Assembly: GCF_937941905.1 (NCBI RefSeq)
Contig: NZ_CALDGS010000080.1
Coordinates: 1-24,189, forward strand
Length of the DNA: 24,189 bases
DNA from: an uncultured Mycolicibacterium sp.
GTDB taxonomy: Bacteria; Actinomycetota; Actinomycetes; Mycobacteriales; Mycobacteriaceae
Direction of reading: 5' to 3'
Shown: positions 23,151-24,189 of the stretch, piece by piece
Layout of the letters: every line of letters begins with the position of its first letter
Position numbering within the stretch: the stretch's first letter is position 1
Notes under the pieces: generated by a model
The model's database searches: none
What the model saw: the letters and a program-made list of their open reading frames with translations, nothing else
Told to the model about the DNA's origin: nothing
Made by a program: the position numbers and the translations under genes

Positions 23151-24074
23151 ATGCGCAACGTTTCCGCCGATCCCGCACCGGCCGAACGGCCGACGCTGCT
23201 CGCCGCCGGCGCGGTGCTGTGGCGTCCGGGCGATGCGGGTGGTCCCGAGGTGGCGGTGGTGCACCGCCCCCGCTACGACGACTGGTCGCTGCCCAAGGGC
23301 AAGGTCGATCCCGGTGAGTCCGAGCCGGTGACCGCGGTGCGCGAGGTCGCCGAGGAGACCGGATTCGCCTGCCGGTTGGGCCGGCGGCTGGCCTCGGTGA
23401 GTTATCCGGTCGGCGCGGCGAAGAAGAAGGTGCGCTACTGGGCGGCCCGGGCCGGCGCCGGCGAATTCCGGCCCAACGACGAGGTGGACGAGCTCAAGTG
23501 GCTGCCGGTGGCCGACGCGCTGGAGCGGCTGGACTACCCGGCCGACCGCAAGGTGCTGCGCCGGTTCGCCGAGCTGCCGGCCGACACGGCGACGGTGCTG
23601 ATCGTGCGGCACGGCACCGCGGGCCGCAAGGCCAAGTGGAAGGGCGACGACCGGTTGCGTCCGCTGGACAAGCGCGGCCGCGCGCAGGCCGCCGCACTGG
23701 TCGGGGTGCTGTCGGCGTTCGGGGCCGACCGGCTGCACGCCGGCGACCGGCTGCGCTGCGAGCAGACGTTGCAGCCGCTGGCCGAGGTCCTCGGGGTGCC
23801 GATCACCCCCGAGCCGGCGTTGACCGAGGAGGCCTACCGCGACGACCCGCAGGCCGCGCACCGGCGGGTGCTGGAGATCGCCGCGGCCGGCGGGGTTCCG
23901 GTGATCTGCAGCCAGGGCAAGGTGATTCCGCACCTGATCGACTGGTGGTGCCGCCGCGACGGCGTGCGGCCGGACAAGTCGCGCAATCGCAAAGGCAGCC
24001 TCTGGGTGCTTTCGTTGGCCGACGGCAAACTCGTGGCCGCCGACCATATTCCCTCACCGCTGCCCATCCGGTGA
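23151..24074 (+). CDS. mutT1: MutT1: Nudix hydrolase fused to a histidine phosphatase domain
   Basis: The 307-residue two-domain protein has the Nudix box at G50-x5-E56-x7-R64-E-x2-EE-x-G71 (GKVDPGESEPVTAVREVAEETG starts at 50) and, from about residue 147, a histidine phosphatase domain with RHGTAGRKAKWKG (153-165) and LRCEQTLQPLAEVL. From work on the mycobacterial family, the pair hydrolyses 8-oxo-(d)GTP and diadenosine polyphosphates, keeping oxidised guanine out of nucleic acid. ATG at 23151 has CAGGAG at 23141-23146. Likely co-transcribed with fbiD and ppk, and ends at a strong terminator facing hupB. Orthologous to remembered Rv2985. Confidence 0.96.
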   Translation: MRNVSADPAPAERPTLLAAGAVLWRPGDAGGPEVAVVHRPRYDDWSLPKGKVDPGESEPVTAVREVAEETGFACRLGRRLASVSYPVGAAKKKVRYWAARAGAGEFRPNDEVDELKWLPVADALERLDYPADRKVLRRFAELPADTATVLIVRHGTAGRKAKWKGDDRLRPLDKRGRAQAAALVGVLSAFGADRLHAGDRLRCEQTLQPLAEVLGVPITPEPALTEEAYRDDPQAAHRRVLEIAAAGGVPVICSQGKVIPHLIDWWCRRDGVRPDKSRNRKGSLWVLSLADGKLVAADHIPSPLPIR

Positions 24075-24086
24075 CCGCCGGGCAAA

Positions 24087-24127
24087 AGAAAAGACCCGCC
24101 CCGGAATATCCGCGGCGGGTCTTTTCT
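24087..24127. terminator. Strong bidirectional intrinsic terminator between mutT1 and hupB
   Basis: A perfect 14-bp stem pairs 24087-24100 (AGAAAAGACCCGCC) with 24114-24127. The loop itself folds again, CGGA (24102-24105) with TCCG (24109-24112) around ATA. Runs of A on the left and T on the right give U-rich tails in both directions. It begins 12 bases after the mutT1 stop and ends 7 bases before the hupB stop, so it can serve both genes. Confidence 0.88.
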
Positions 24128-24134
24128 CGTCGTA

Positions 24135-24189
24135 TTACTTGCGGCCCTTCTTGGCCGGCGCCTTCTTGGCGGCGGTCTTCTTGGCCGGA
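24135..24189 (-). CDS. hupB: DNA-binding protein HU homologue HupB, C-terminal tail (partial)
   Basis: Only the last 18 codons before TAA (24137-24135) are inside the window. They encode PAKKTAAKKAPAKKGRK, the Lys-Ala-Pro histone-H1-like tail that distinguishes mycobacterial HupB from ordinary HU. The position, convergent with mutT1, matches the mycobacterial order (Rv2986c beside Rv2985). The DNA-binding HU core lies beyond the right edge. Confidence 0.85.
   Translation of the reverse strand, partial: PAKKTAAKKAPAKKGRK

Noticed and set aside
20956..23178. A 740-codon minus-strand open frame opposite ppk
   Set aside because: It is an antisense shadow of ppk, with low-complexity Val/Asp/His/Arg translation and no recognisable fold.

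Overview
The window is a high-GC (roughly 70% by eye) actinobacterial chromosome segment that reads as a Mycobacterium/Mycolicibacterium core region. Gene order and protein sequences match, from memory, the Mycobacterium tuberculosis block from hupB (Rv2986c) back to coaD (Rv2965c), with sepIVA (Rv2927c) directly beyond coaD. I assign the genus from gene content (SepIVA, the MutT1 Nudix-phosphatase fusion, FbiD for coenzyme F420, the DsbA/VKOR pair, a Lys-Ala-Pro HupB tail). I cannot assign the species. It looks like a non-tuberculous species: the PDIM/PGL lipid island that lies between sepIVA and coaD in M. tuberculosis is absent, no IS1538 lies beside thiL, and the FakA-like gene is unbroken.

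Layout, left to right. Positions 1-7586 (minus strand): partial sepIVA, coaD, rsmD, pyc, a VKOR, a membrane-anchored DsbA and the esterase lipN, mostly with start/stop overlaps or short gaps. Positions 7585-9272 (plus): two tandem AKR5-type aldo/keto reductases, the first sharing a CATG with the lipN start. Positions 9277-13878 (minus): an exported HNH-type nuclease-like protein, recG and a FakA-like DAK2 protein, tightly coupled. Positions 14078-14272 (plus): rpmB. Positions 14369-16043 (minus): thiL then ung. Positions 16157-16968 (plus): a stand-alone Lrp/AsnC ligand-binding domain and a DUF3515 protein. Positions 16965-20260 (minus): gpsA, a cystathionine gamma-lyase-like gene and ddl. Positions 20314-24074 (plus): fbiD, ppk1, mutT1. 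Positions 24135-24189 (minus): the C-terminal end of hupB.

Functional themes: CoA synthesis (coaD), anaplerosis (pyc), extracytoplasmic disulfide formation (DsbA with VKOR), DNA repair and nucleotide-pool sanitation (recG, ung, mutT1), cell envelope and division (sepIVA, ddl, gpsA), cofactors (thiL for TPP, fbiD for F420), polyphosphate (ppk1) and ribosome components (rpmB, rsmD). I see no tRNA, rRNA, CRISPR array, insertion sequence or phage gene. No gene-free stretch exceeds 300 bases; the longest is the 199-bp divergent spacer between the FakA-like gene and rpmB.

I found no convincing new multi-gene system. The points most worth checking are a probable CTG start for rsmD, the fully overlapping divergent starts of lipN and the first AKR, an exported four-cysteine HNH protein co-encoded with recG, a charged insertion in RecG, a 33-bp repeat-built hendecad coiled coil in SepIVA, a lone Lrp-type sensor domain behind a triple GGTAC motif, and a lyase gene with patches of foreign-looking codon use.
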